Shown here: positions 35,957 through 44,522 of the stretch, one piece after another
How the letters are laid out: every line of letters starts with the position of its first letter
Numbering within the stretch: position 1 is the first letter of the stretch
Program-made: the position numbers and the translations under genes
The notes under the pieces: generated by a model
What the model was told of the DNA's origin: nothing
What the model saw: the letters and a program-made list of their open reading frames with translations, nothing else
Databases searched by the model: none
Source of the DNA: Thermococcus henrietii
Lineage (GTDB): Archaea; Methanobacteriota_B; Thermococci; Thermococcales; Thermococcaceae
Reading direction: 5' to 3'
DNA length: 64,000 nucleotides
Assembly (NCBI RefSeq): GCF_900198835.1
Contig: NZ_LT900021.1
Span: 1,364,001 to 1,428,000 of the forward strand

Positions 35957-36338
35957 GTTTCCACTTCCCGATTGGACAAGTTTGTTCCTACAGAGAATAT
36001 AGTTGAACACCCAAACGGCCCTCTGCGGCCTTCTTTTCCTGTTCTTGCCTTGTTGCCCGCAGGTGAAGTTCCACTTCGCAACGGGTATAAGATTAGGTTA
36101 GCCTAATTGGTTTTTACATAGTTCACCTATTTGACCATACTCCGACCCAGACTTTTCCCGACTTTTCAACTTCAACTCACTACTTCGACCTGACTGACCG
36201 ATGACTGACTATCAAGTTATTTCTTCGGGAAAATCTTGGAGTTCAGTATGGGCAAACTGCTGAACTATGTAAAAGCCTCACTCGCTCGGCATCTCTCCAC
36301 TTCGCAACTGGTTTAAGATTAGGGGCCTCTAACTGCCT
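35957..36338 (+). ncRNA. Structured non-coding RNA candidate with nested helices
   Basis: No ORF. Perfect 14-bp arms TTTTACATAGTTCA (36112-36125) and TGAACTATGTAAAA (36261-36274) enclose 9-bp arms TTTTCCCGA (36153-36161) and TCGGGAAAA (36225-36233). A TATA-like GGTATAAGATTAGG (36084-36097) lies about 25 bp before the outer arm, so a transcript could begin there. A near copy of that promoter, CCACTTCGCAACTGGTTTAAG, recurs at 36297-36317. ATTAGG-TTAG-CCTAAT (36092-36107) may be an operator. Confidence 0.5.
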
Positions 36339-36518
36339 TCAAATTGTGAACGGCACAGGCCCCTTCATATCCATCCAGAGGAGAAACAGTCCGAAGGCCA
36401 CTCCAAGAATCGTTAGTTTGAAGGCCTCAACGGCCCCTACCAAGTGGCAGGTGGCCGCTTCGAGGGCTATCACGGCTGAAATTCTAACGAGGGCTTCGCT
36501 CAGGTTGCGTTTTTTCAC
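36339..36518 (-). CDS. Small two-helix membrane protein of the element (59 aa)
   Basis: GTG 36518 (KKRNLSEALVRISAV...). Reads IALEAATCHLVGAVEAF and LTILGVAFGLFLLWMD, two probable membrane segments, ending KGPVPFTI. An element-type promoter GAGGCTTAAAGGA (36548-36560, minus strand) and AGGGGGAGG just upstream support expression. Below usual annotation length limits; function unknown. Confidence 0.55.
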   Translation of the reverse strand: MKKRNLSEALVRISAVIALEAATCHLVGAVEAFKLTILGVAFGLFLLWMDMKGPVPFTI

Positions 36519-36547
36519 GCCTCCCCCTAACTCATCTTGGCCTGTGG

Positions 36548-36611
36548 TCCTTTAAGCCTCACCACTCACGCGGGGAGGCTTAAGCAATTTCATCCCCTAT
36601 ATTAGTGGTGA
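36548..36611. promoter_or_regulatory. Divergent element-type promoters
   Basis: Minus: GAGGCTTAAAGGA (36548-36560) for the 59-aa protein. Plus: GCGGGGAGGCTTAAGCAATT (36570-36589), then CTATATTAGTGGTGAAAG with GGTGA (36607-36611) before GTG 36617. Nearly the same as the promoters at 28134 and 34476. Confidence 0.6.
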
Positions 36612-36616
36612 AAGTT

Positions 36617-37618
36617 GTGGAGAAACTGGTAATAGGCCTGTTGCTTGTTGGTGTAGCCGTCCTCGTGACTTACCACTACAAGGCTTCGGTTGTCGGCATA
36701 CTGGGGATGTTCAGCGACAAAACGAACCGCCAGGTGATAGGAACCAACGATGAGCCTGCTTATCATCTTGAAGTCGTTGCGGCCCCAGGGCAGGAGCTCA
36801 AGATGGTGCCCGACAACTCCTCAAGTGGGGTTTACAAAACCACAGTCCTCGTCATATCGGACAGGCCTTTGAAGGTGAACTCCAGTGTCCCGCTCGGGAC
36901 GGACTTCCCGCTTGCTGGAGCCCCAAAGGTCGAAAAGCTGGTGAAGGTTTCAAACACGAGCGATGGCAAGAAGGAGTATCTGTATGAGATTTCCCTGAAG
37001 GTCAGGGTTCAGAACGAGAGCAAAGTCCAGGGGTTCATCGGTGGCCACTTTGTTTACCTCACGGCAGATAAGGGCACTGTGGGCTCCTCAACCTCGGGCT
37101 CTTCATCTCCTATTGCGAAGCCAATAACGAAAGTCTTTCAGGTGAATTCGAGCGATGAGATTATCAGGTTTGGCTTTTACCCAGCTCAGGGTGTCGCTGA
37201 CGGTCGGAGTGTGACTTTGGAGTATTTTAGCCCCAGTGGCGAGGTCCTCAAGAACGGAACTCTCTACCAGCTCTCGGTGAACGACTCGCTCACGATAGCG
37301 AACATAACTGACGGTGCGAGCATCCAACTCAATTTCCCGCTTAACACGACTCTGAAGCAGGATGTCGAGTATTATGTCCAGATTGAAATTGGGAACTTGT
37401 CCTCGGGAACCATAGTGGCCAATTACACTATTCCGGTCCCGCTCGATGAATACAAGAGTGTGGTCTTTTGCTTTGATAAGACCACTACGGTGAATTCGAT
37501 GAGTTCGCAGTTCGTGGCGAACTTGGAAGAGCCTGACCCGGTTAGTGGGGTCATCTTTAGTGATGCTGAGGGTGGCCCGCTCTTGAAGTTGGGCGTCATC
37601 CTCGTGCCTCGTGGATGA
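36617..37618 (+). CDS. Membrane-anchored element protein (333 aa)
   Basis: GTG 36617, 5 nt after GGTGA. One N-terminal membrane helix (LVIGLLLVGVAVLVTYHY, residues ~4-21), then a long beta-rich exterior of repeated immunoglobulin-like strands with N-glycosylation sites and a Ser/Gly linker near residues 160-175 (GSSTSGSSSP). No recognised domain. Promoter shared with other structural-type genes, so probably co-expressed surface or particle component. Confidence 0.72.
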   Translation: MEKLVIGLLLVGVAVLVTYHYKASVVGILGMFSDKTNRQVIGTNDEPAYHLEVVAAPGQELKMVPDNSSSGVYKTTVLVISDRPLKVNSSVPLGTDFPLAGAPKVEKLVKVSNTSDGKKEYLYEISLKVRVQNESKVQGFIGGHFVYLTADKGTVGSSTSGSSSPIAKPITKVFQVNSSDEIIRFGFYPAQGVADGRSVTLEYFSPSGEVLKNGTLYQLSVNDSLTIANITDGASIQLNFPLNTTLKQDVEYYVQIEIGNLSSGTIVANYTIPVPLDEYKSVVFCFDKTTTVNSMSSQFVANLEEPDPVSGVIFSDAEGGPLLKLGVILVPRG

Positions 37619-37642
37619 TTGCCCTGGTTCATCTTCTCTTCC

Positions 37643-37650
37643 TTTTTTTC
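37643..37650 (+). terminator. T-rich terminator
   Basis: CCTTTTTTTCTG about 25 bp after the stop of the 333-aa gene; typical archaeal oligo-T signal. Confidence 0.4.
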
Positions 37651-37713
37651 TGTGTTGGTTCTTGGGTTTTTCTTTGCGGTTGAAGGCCGTGTTCGGGCAT
37701 CACCACTGGTTGG

Positions 37714-37750
37714 TATGCTTAAGGTGACAACGCTATGATTTTAGTGGTGT
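37714..37750 (+). promoter_or_regulatory. Element-type promoter of the 37756 gene
   Basis: TATGCTTAAGGTG (37714-37726) as BRE/TATA variant, then GATTTTAGTGGTG, the same start-region signature seen at 28160 and 36595; GGTG sits 6 nt before GTG 37756. Confidence 0.5.
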
Positions 37751-37755
37751 CGGTA

Positions 37756-38178
37756 GTGGGTCGGGATAAGAAGGTTGGTGTAAGTGAAGCCCGTTTGATA
37801 CGGTCGCAGGAGGACTGGGGGAGATACTCATACAGGGTGTATGCTTATGTTGGGAAGATTCATCCTGATTTGACGGCGAGGCTTAATAAGAAGGTCAGCG
37901 AGGAGCTGGAAGTGAAGTTGAGGATTCTGAAGGGCAGGAAAAAGCTGGTTGAGGTTCCGTTCACGGCGACCCTTTTGAGGGTTGTTATGCTTGGGGTGAA
38001 CAAGGAGGGGAGGAGTATTCATAAGGGGACGAGGTTTCAGTTCACTATTCCTCAGAGGGTGGTTACTCCTCTTGAGGATGTGCTTGGGTGGGAGCGGAAT
38101 AGTTGGCCTGTTCAATTGTTTTTTGAGCACGATGAGCGGTTCGGTAGTGATTTTCTCGTGTGCGAGTTGAAGCTTTGA
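37756..38178 (+). CDS. Small beta-rich element protein, 140 aa (paralog of 35513)
   Basis: GTG 37756 chosen by analogy with other element genes (…TTAGTGGTG then start); ATG 37735 lies within the promoter. Conserved with the 35513 protein in strand order, including TRFQFTIPQRVV and FLVCELKL. Two positively charged helices near residues 40-65. Possible DNA-binding or virion-associated protein; family unknown. Confidence 0.62.
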   Translation: MGRDKKVGVSEARLIRSQEDWGRYSYRVYAYVGKIHPDLTARLNKKVSEELEVKLRILKGRKKLVEVPFTATLLRVVMLGVNKEGRSIHKGTRFQFTIPQRVVTPLEDVLGWERNSWPVQLFFEHDERFGSDFLVCELKL

Positions 38179-38334
38179 GGGAGTTTTCTTCAATTTTTCT
38201 TCTGTCCCTGGACCTTAGCCCCGCTGAAGAGGTCCTGTTTTCACATAAGTTCTTTTTTTTGACTGGTTATCCGAGTCCTATCTTGAGAGCCCCGCTGTGC
38301 TCGTCTCGTGCGCAAAATTCAAGCCTGCCCCGAA

Positions 38335-38395
38335 ACCTTAGGAGCGAGGGCCCGTAGCCTTAGCAGGATAGGGCGCCGGACTTCTAAGCCGGAGG
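38335..38395 (+). repeat. Inverted 61-nt copy of the tRNA-Arg 5' half and its upstream flank
   Basis: Matches the minus-strand locus 38846-38905 (13 nt of upstream flank, acceptor, D arm and anticodon arm) with one inserted T and one substitution in the anticodon stem. It stops just past the anticodon arm, near where the att core begins. The piece comes from host sequence lying outside the att core, yet sits inside the element in reverse orientation, so it and the tRNA gene flank int(N) as inverted repeats. Confidence 0.9.
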
Positions 38396-38460
38396 GAGCG
38401 TAAAAAAATTACTTTTGACCCGTGTGCCCGTTTCGCAAGTTTTGACCCCAAATCGGAGCC

Positions 38461-38496
38461 CTTATAAGGCTGGAATTTGTACAACTTTTGTACAAC
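38461..38496 (+). promoter_or_regulatory. int promoter with tandem TTGTACAA operators
   Basis: CTTATAAGG at 38461-38469 is the TATA box. TTGTACAA, a perfect 8-bp palindrome, occurs at 38477-38484 and 38488-38495, centres 11 bp apart (one helical turn), covering the expected transcription start. A second identical pair with the same 11-bp spacing lies at 38681-38688 and 38692-38699. Confidence 0.7.
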
Positions 38497-38517
38497 ACGG
38501 GTTTGGAGGTCACGGCT

Positions 38518-38892
<375 letters not shown>

Positions 38893-38955
38893 TCGCTCCT
38901 AAGGTGCCAGAGCAGTTTTATAAAAGTTGCGGTGGGAATGAAAAGAAAAGAAAGC

Positions 38956-41433
38956 TCAGCGCCTTCTCCTGAGGAGGAGCGGTATTATTGCGAGTCCGAC
39001 TATTGCGGCCGGACCGCAGATGCCCTTGCTGCTCTTCGAAGTAGTAGTGCTACTCGTCGGAGCCTGAGTGCTGGTGGCACTGACCTCGTTCGATGATGTC
39101 GCTCCACCCTGTCCCGCGGGCGTTATCGACCTCGTGGCGACAAAGCTTCCAAGGCCACTTATTGGGTCGGGCATTGCGACGTTAACCCTGCTGTTTGTGA
39201 GGAAGAACCTCCAGGTTTCGACTGTGTATATCCTTGGGGAGTTGTAGACGTGAAGAGCATAAGCGAGCTTGTAGAGGTCCCAGAACTGGTTGATGTTGCT
39301 GATGCTAACGGTGAAGTCATTCTTAGTCCATGTGTTCTGAACGAGGAGCATGTCGAAGTCGTATCCGGTCCAGTTAAGGAGGGGTCTAAGCTTGTCGGGG
39401 GTGCTGTAGTAAGTGAGGCCAAGCGAGGTTATGAACTTGTTGAGGTCGCCGTTGGAAACGGCATCAACGACCTGTCTGAGTTTGACCGGGTTGTGGTAGC
39501 CGGCACCCATGTTGGGAGCAACGTAGTAATCGAGGAGCCAGAAGTCGGTGGCGGTGCTGGTAACCGGGTGGATTCCCCTAACGACCCAACCCTCGGTGTA
39601 GACCTGCCACTGGAGGGTGCGCGGGTCCTGGTTGTAAACGTTCTTGTTGGCTATCGTCCTGTCCCACTTTACGAGGTCCACCTTGAAACCTGCCTTCTCG
39701 AGAACCTGGGCGACGTATTTACCTTCATCTAGCCTCTTATCTTCGGGGCGGGCAACGACCTTTATGGTGACTGGCTTGCCGTCAAAGTACCAAACACCAT
39801 CCTTCTTTACGAGGCTGTGGCCAGCGGCCTTGAGCCTCTCGGCCGCGGCTGTCATAGTGCGGTCAATCATGTCGAGGGCGTACTGCTCGTCACCCTGTGG
39901 CGTGAGACCCAGGGCTCGTCTAACCGTGTCAATCCTCGCGTAGGCATCGGCCTGCCCGCTGACTTCGGGGCCGAAGAGGGGGGCGCCGCTTCCCTGAAGT
40001 ATCTGGTTGACGAGGTACTGTCTGTTGATGAGCCAGTTGAGGGCGTACCTGACGCCGCGAAGGGCAAGCGGGTTGAACTTGATTCCAGAGGGGGTTTTAA
40101 CGAGTCCGGTGCTCTCGTTGCCCACGAAGTTGAGGTTGAGGCTCCACCAAACGGCGATGCTCTTAATCGGTTTGAGGCTGTCTTTGTACTTCTGCAGGAG
40201 GCCTTGGAACTCGTTGTAGGTGATTGCGTACCAATAAACGTCGTAGTCCCCCTTGGCAACGGCCAGAATTGCAGTCTGGGGGTTGAGGGTTCCGTAGATG
40301 TCTATCTCTTTCCAGTAGGGCTCCCAAGGAAGCTTCTTGCCGTTGACCTCACCGGGGAAGCCAATCCTCTCGTCGTCAGCGAGTCTGAGGACGACTGTCA
40401 TGGACTTCGGGTTGTAGCTGTAAACGTAGTAGGGACCATCGCTTATTATAGCGTTCTTGTACTTCTCGGTCCAGCTTATTATACCTTCGTAGCCCTTCTT
40501 AGCGAGCTCAGGGGTGAGTCCAGCCTTATCGGGGGTGAGTCCCCACATCCGAAGGTAGGAGTTAAGCTCGCTCTCGTTCCCCAGCCAGATGGGTATCAGC
40601 TTTCCGCTCTCGAGTATTTTCTTTGCCTCGGCCGCGAAGTATGGGGCTTGGTTCGGGTCAATCATGTCGAGGTGGAACCCGTTCTGGGGCTGGGTATCCC
40701 AGGAGAACGCCTTGCCGTTGACACCGTTGGCCACCATCTGAACCGAGACGTAGAACAGCTCCCATGGGAATGAGGGCTTAACGAAGTAGTTTCCAACGGC
40801 AGTTCCCCACTTGCTGTACGGGACCACGTAGTTCTGGTAGATTGTATACTCAACGTACCTGTCGGTGACGTTGTCAATCTTAAGGCCGAGAACCTTTGGA
40901 AGGGACGTCAGAAGTGCGTTAGCCCAGGCCTGGTCGTAGTACCTGTCGTTCTTGCCGTTCTGGTAGCTCCACTCCCAGTCCATGGCGTAGCTGAAGAGGT
41001 AGTCTGCGAGGGTTATTGGCTGGCCGTCTTGCCAAGTTCCGAGGCCGCACTTCCATGTGACGGCGCTCTTGGCTATCTTCCCGGTGTTGGGGGAGACCCA
41101 CTTCTTCTGGGTTCCGTTCCAGATTATAGCATCGGCTGGAACCTGAACGTTGTACTTGATGCCAACGAGCTCACAGCGGTAGTTGTGGAACTGGACGTCC
41201 GAACCGGTGACCACTGCGGGGTCGCTGAGGAAGTACCAGACCCTGCTCGTGTAAGTGTCGGTCATCCCGTTGGGAGATGGATTGAACACACCCATGAAGA
41301 GGCTGCCCTGGGCGGCGAGCTGGACTATCTTGAGCTTGTCCCCTGGGACGTTCTGAGCATTGACCGGATTTGAAACTGCAAGTACGCTCGCGAGAACGAG
41401 CAGGGCGAGTGCTACTCCAATGCCCTTCTTCAT
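38956..41433 (-). CDS. ABC transporter solute-binding protein with CGP-CTERM anchor
   Basis: 825 aa from ATG 41433 (GGAGGTGAG before it). Signal peptide (GVALALLVLASVLAVSNPVNA), then a large DppA/OppA-type family-5 solute-binding fold; LADYLFSYAMDWEWS, GPYYVYSYNPKSMTVVLR and LRGVRYALNWLINRQYLVNQILQG are typical. A Ser/Thr-rich spacer is followed by GICGPAAIVGLAIIPLLLRRRR, the CGP-CTERM sorting signal of Thermococcales surface proteins. Likely binds oligopeptides or sugars for import. Permease genes are not in the window. Lies just upstream of tRNA-Arg. Confidence 0.9.
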   Translation of the reverse strand: MKKGIGVALALLVLASVLAVSNPVNAQNVPGDKLKIVQLAAQGSLFMGVFNPSPNGMTDTYTSRVWYFLSDPAVVTGSDVQFHNYRCELVGIKYNVQVPADAIIWNGTQKKWVSPNTGKIAKSAVTWKCGLGTWQDGQPITLADYLFSYAMDWEWSYQNGKNDRYYDQAWANALLTSLPKVLGLKIDNVTDRYVEYTIYQNYVVPYSKWGTAVGNYFVKPSFPWELFYVSVQMVANGVNGKAFSWDTQPQNGFHLDMIDPNQAPYFAAEAKKILESGKLIPIWLGNESELNSYLRMWGLTPDKAGLTPELAKKGYEGIISWTEKYKNAIISDGPYYVYSYNPKSMTVVLRLADDERIGFPGEVNGKKLPWEPYWKEIDIYGTLNPQTAILAVAKGDYDVYWYAITYNEFQGLLQKYKDSLKPIKSIAVWWSLNLNFVGNESTGLVKTPSGIKFNPLALRGVRYALNWLINRQYLVNQILQGSGAPLFGPEVSGQADAYARIDTVRRALGLTPQGDEQYALDMIDRTMTAAAERLKAAGHSLVKKDGVWYFDGKPVTIKVVARPEDKRLDEGKYVAQVLEKAGFKVDLVKWDRTIANKNVYNQDPRTLQWQVYTEGWVVRGIHPVTSTATDFWLLDYYVAPNMGAGYHNPVKLRQVVDAVSNGDLNKFITSLGLTYYSTPDKLRPLLNWTGYDFDMLLVQNTWTKNDFTVSISNINQFWDLYKLAYALHVYNSPRIYTVETWRFFLTNSRVNVAMPDPISGLGSFVATRSITPAGQGGATSSNEVSATSTQAPTSSTTTSKSSKGICGPAAIVGLAIIPLLLRRRR

Positions 41434-41626
41434 GTGCTCACCTCCATACATGCCATTACCCCTAGTTATAGGCCTTCTTAAATCTTACTGTCACATTTTT
41501 AGTCTTAGAATATCTCTAATAGACACAATTTAGCGTCAATGTCTTGCCAATTAAAGCGTGGGATTAATAAGTCTCTAAATGTTCCTTCATTGAATACGTG
41601 GGTTCTGTCACCTCATTGCCACCCAT

Positions 41627-41674
41627 AGTTTTACAACAATGTAAAACTTAGGGCGCCACCGGGTTTATAAACCC
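41627..41674 (+). promoter_or_regulatory. Inverted repeat and TATA box before the PAPS-reductase-like gene
   Basis: AGTTTTACA-ACAA-TGTAAAACT (41627-41648) lies just upstream of the palindromic TATA sequence GGGTTTATAAACCC (41661-41674); GGTGAGAGC precedes ATG 41703. The repeat is placed where an activator or repressor could act. Confidence 0.5.
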
Positions 41675-41702
41675 CTCCCCCATTTCAGCCTCAGGTGAGA
41701 GC

Positions 41703-43598
41703 ATGGGGAGACCGGTTTTCCTCGGAAAGGCTTACATAAACTGGTGCGAGAAGTGCAACGTCCCGCTCATCGGCGATAGCTGTGCCGTTCACGGGAAGGA
41801 GGGCGTATTCCGCCTTAACATTACTCCTCCCGGTGACCTTCGATTTGCCTTTGAAAAGGACCTGGAGTTCATAAAGTCGGTATTCGCGGAGCACTTTGGC
41901 GTTGACGTCGGGGAAGTCCTCGACGGAAAGGTCGTTCTCCTCAATAAGCTTCCGAGCGAAGATGAGGCCTACGAAATCATTGTGGACGGCTACGTTTTCG
42001 GCTACGTCAAGTTCGACCCCGTTGAGCTCCGCTGGAGGGCAGGCCTGAAGGTTGAAGGCGCCATAGCCCTCTGGAAGCGCTTTGGAAAGAGCATGAAGAA
42101 GTGGGTTATAGTCGATAAAGGTGCCGTCGAGCCGATAAAGAACGGGGCGAACCTCTTAGCTGTCGGCGTTCTCGAAGCGGAGCAAAGCATAAGGGTGAAC
42201 GACGACGTAATCCTCGTTTCTGAGGACGGCGAGGTCTTTGCGACGGGAATAGCGAAGAAGGACTACGAGGCCCTAATACGGGGCGAGCGCGGAACGGGGG
42301 TCAAGCCCAAGAGGCAGAAGAGCATCAACTACCGCGAAGGCAGGAAGGCGACGATGGAGGACGTTCTGAGAGCCAATTCGATAGCGCTCGAGGAGAAGGT
42401 TGTGAAAAGCAGGGAGTTCATGCGGAGGGTTGTCAGCAAATACTCGGACCTTCCCGTTGCCGTTGCCTTCTCCGGCGGAAAGGACAGCCTGACCGTTCTC
42501 GGGCTGGCCCTGGAGGAGTTCGGCGAGGACTTTACGGTGTTCTTCAACAACACCGGAATAGAGTTTCCCGAAACTGTGGAGTACGTGGAGAAGCTGAGGA
42601 AGGAGCTTGAGCCGAAGGGTATAAAGTTCGTCGTTGCGGACGCTGGAGACGCCTTCTGGAGGGCGCTCTACGTTTTCTCACCGCCGGGTCGCGACTACCG
42701 CTGGTGCTGTAAGGTTACGAAGCTCGGCCCGATAACCCTCGCTATAAAGGAGAACTACCCGAAAGGAGTCCTCATGTTCGTCGGCCAGAGGAAGTACGAG
42801 AGCATAAAGAGGTTTAAGCAGCCGCGCGTGTGGAGGAACGAGTGGGTGCCCAACGAGATAGGTGCGTCGCCGATATTCCACTGGCGCGCGATTGAGGTGT
42901 GGCTCTACATATTCAGCAGGAAACTGCCCTACAACCCGCTCTACGAGCGTGGATTTGACAGGATAGGCTGTTTCCTCTGTCCGAGCGCTTCCTTAGCTGA
43001 ATTTGAGAGGCTCAAACGCGAGAAGCCCGAGCTCTGGGAGAAGTGGCGGAAGGCTCTGGAGCACTGGAGGAAGCGCTTCGGCCTTCCGGAGGAGTGGGTT
43101 ACCTACGGCTTCTGGCGCTGGAAGAAGCTCAGCAGGGGCGAGAAGGCCATAGCGAGAAAGCTTGGCGTCGATATTCCCGAGGAGCGCTCGTGGGAGCCGG
43201 TTAAGGTCAAAATTGAGGAGACAGGCGAGAGCTATGAACTGGAGTTTAACACAATTCTCAACAAGAAGCGCCTCTTACAGGTCGCGCCGATACTTGGCGA
43301 AGTGAGCGTCGAGGAAGATGTCATAAGGGCTGGAGACGTCGAGTTCTTTACCGGGACGAGAAGAACAAAGGCCCCCGACGAGAGGGAAGCGATTAGCGCC
43401 TACTACCTCGTCAAGAGGGCCTACGAGTGTGTCGGCTGTGGCGTCTGCGTCGGCAAATGCCCGGAGGAAGCTTTGAGCATAGACCCGCTCAGCAGGAAGA
43501 TAGTGGTGAACTACGAGCTCTGCACGCACTGCAGGGAGTGCATGGAGGTCTGCCCGCTGTTGAAGATTAAGAACCCCGAGGAAGGGAGCCAGCTTTAA
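41703..43598 (+). CDS. PAPS-reductase-family protein with zinc ribbon, PUA-like and 2[4Fe-4S] domains
   Basis: 631 aa. N-terminal zinc ribbon (WCEKCNVPL, C15/C18, plus SCAVHG), a PUA-like region at ~130-200 (GAVEPIKNGANLLAVGVLEAEQSIRVNDDVILVS), an adenine-nucleotide alpha-hydrolase core with P-loop SGGKDS (~257-262) and GCFLCPSASLAEF, and a C-terminal ferredoxin with two CxxCxxCxxxCP clusters (CVGCGVCVGKCP, CTHCRECMEVCP). COG0175-type; the RNA-binding PUA region suggests tRNA thiolation or sulfur transfer rather than sulfate assimilation, which is inference. Confidence 0.82.
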   Translation: MGRPVFLGKAYINWCEKCNVPLIGDSCAVHGKEGVFRLNITPPGDLRFAFEKDLEFIKSVFAEHFGVDVGEVLDGKVVLLNKLPSEDEAYEIIVDGYVFGYVKFDPVELRWRAGLKVEGAIALWKRFGKSMKKWVIVDKGAVEPIKNGANLLAVGVLEAEQSIRVNDDVILVSEDGEVFATGIAKKDYEALIRGERGTGVKPKRQKSINYREGRKATMEDVLRANSIALEEKVVKSREFMRRVVSKYSDLPVAVAFSGGKDSLTVLGLALEEFGEDFTVFFNNTGIEFPETVEYVEKLRKELEPKGIKFVVADAGDAFWRALYVFSPPGRDYRWCCKVTKLGPITLAIKENYPKGVLMFVGQRKYESIKRFKQPRVWRNEWVPNEIGASPIFHWRAIEVWLYIFSRKLPYNPLYERGFDRIGCFLCPSASLAEFERLKREKPELWEKWRKALEHWRKRFGLPEEWVTYGFWRWKKLSRGEKAIARKLGVDIPEERSWEPVKVKIEETGESYELEFNTILNKKRLLQVAPILGEVSVEEDVIRAGDVEFFTGTRRTKAPDEREAISAYYLVKRAYECVGCGVCVGKCPEEALSIDPLSRKIVVNYELCTHCRECMEVCPLLKIKNPEEGSQL

Positions 43599-43747
43599 TG
43601 ATTTTGCGAACTTTGTCTACCTAAGCTTTTAATTTTTAAAATGTAAAATTTGCCAATAGATAGTACAATATTCTAAACAATGACTACATTAAGCATGTAC
43701 TACAATTAACCAAAAATTTTAAGTACTTTTAATGTGCTACATTAAAA

Positions 43748-43771
43748 TGACCACTTATATTGAGGTGGTCA
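43748..43771 (+). promoter_or_regulatory. Hairpin overlapping the ribosome binding site of 43773
   Basis: TGACCAC (43748-43754) and GTGGTCA (43765-43771) pair around a 10-nt loop. The 3' arm overlaps GAGGTGG, the RBS of ATG 43773, so folding would hide it. The surrounding 170 bp are very AT-rich. Confidence 0.45.
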
Positions 43772-43772
43772 A

Positions 43773-44522
43773 ATGCGACAGAAAGTAGTATGGTTTACGG
43801 CACTGTTGTTGGTAGTGGCCGTGTTCCAAGGAGTGAGCGCCACCGGCTACAGCAAACAACTTGGAGTCGGCACATACACGCTGTATGTACATGACCAGAA
43901 GATTCCAATAATTGCAAAGAACGGGGTAATACAGATTCCCAACACTCCTGGACTTGACAGAAAAGAGGTTTTCATGGCAGTGAACAGATACTTTTCTCTC
44001 AGACACAGACAACTACTAGGAGCATCAAGTCATTGGATAGGGTCAAGCTCTGACTACGAACAAAGAGAGGCTTTCAGCATACCACATCAAGGCGACGTTT
44101 ACATCTCTGCATATGCATCTCTGAATATTGAAAAGGACCAATTTTCCGTGGTGGCAGTAGGCGGATACTCTTCGGCGGCCTGCTGGATTCAGCCATACGA
44201 CTACTGGTGGTCCCAGGACTATCGGGCAGAGAATTTAACCCTAGGGGTTGAATTGAGGTTCGTTGCCATTAGGGGTTCCGTCCACATCTCAATACCACCA
44301 GGGATAGATTTTCAGGGAACTTCCGATGAAACGAAATACAGCATAACACTTCACAACACTGATTATGCTGGGGTAGACTTTGATAACATAGAGGCAACTG
44401 CACTTTTTGGCATATGGCGTGTGGAGGACCATACTATCGGGACATTTTATTTCAGCAAAGCCCGGGGGACTGAATATATACAGGGGGCTAACGTTATTAA
44501 GGTTAGGAGGGAGTCACATTGA
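43773..44522 (+). CDS. Secreted hypothetical protein, 249 aa
   Basis: Signal peptide MRQKVVWFTALLLVVAVFQG then ATGYSK. Beta-rich mature region (GVGTYTLYVHDQKIPII, GDVYISAYASLN, GSVHISIPPGIDF) with no family I recognise. AT-richer and with different codon choice than neighbouring genes. Stop overlaps the start of the next gene by 3-4 nt, so the two are one unit. Confidence 0.75.
   Translation: MRQKVVWFTALLLVVAVFQGVSATGYSKQLGVGTYTLYVHDQKIPIIAKNGVIQIPNTPGLDRKEVFMAVNRYFSLRHRQLLGASSHWIGSSSDYEQREAFSIPHQGDVYISAYASLNIEKDQFSVVAVGGYSSAACWIQPYDYWWSQDYRAENLTLGVELRFVAIRGSVHISIPPGIDFQGTSDETKYSITLHNTDYAGVDFDNIEATALFGIWRVEDHTIGTFYFSKARGTEYIQGANVIKVRRESH

Larger units (their letters stand above)
38179..38517. 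other. Control region upstream of int(N)
   Basis: 339 bp with no gene. Holds a T-rich tract after the 37756 gene, an inverted copy of the tRNA-Arg 5' half (38335-38395), a doubled TTTTGACCC (38413-38421 and 38444-38452), a TATA box CCTTATAAGG-like (38460-38469), and tandem TTGTACAA palindromes (38477-38495). Confidence 0.7.

Noticed and set aside
36189-36211. CTGA and GATGA boxes suggesting a second C/D sRNA in the element
   Set aside because: Box order and spacing do not give C-D'-C'-D with 11-13-nt guides; the motifs fall inside the nested-helix region instead.
38335-38395. A second tRNA-Arg gene
   Set aside because: Only the 5' half is present, with an extra base in the D-arm region and a mismatch in the anticodon stem; no T arm follows.
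39817-40773. 318-codon frame on the plus strand within the solute-binding protein gene
   Set aside because: Antisense shadow of a long conserved gene.
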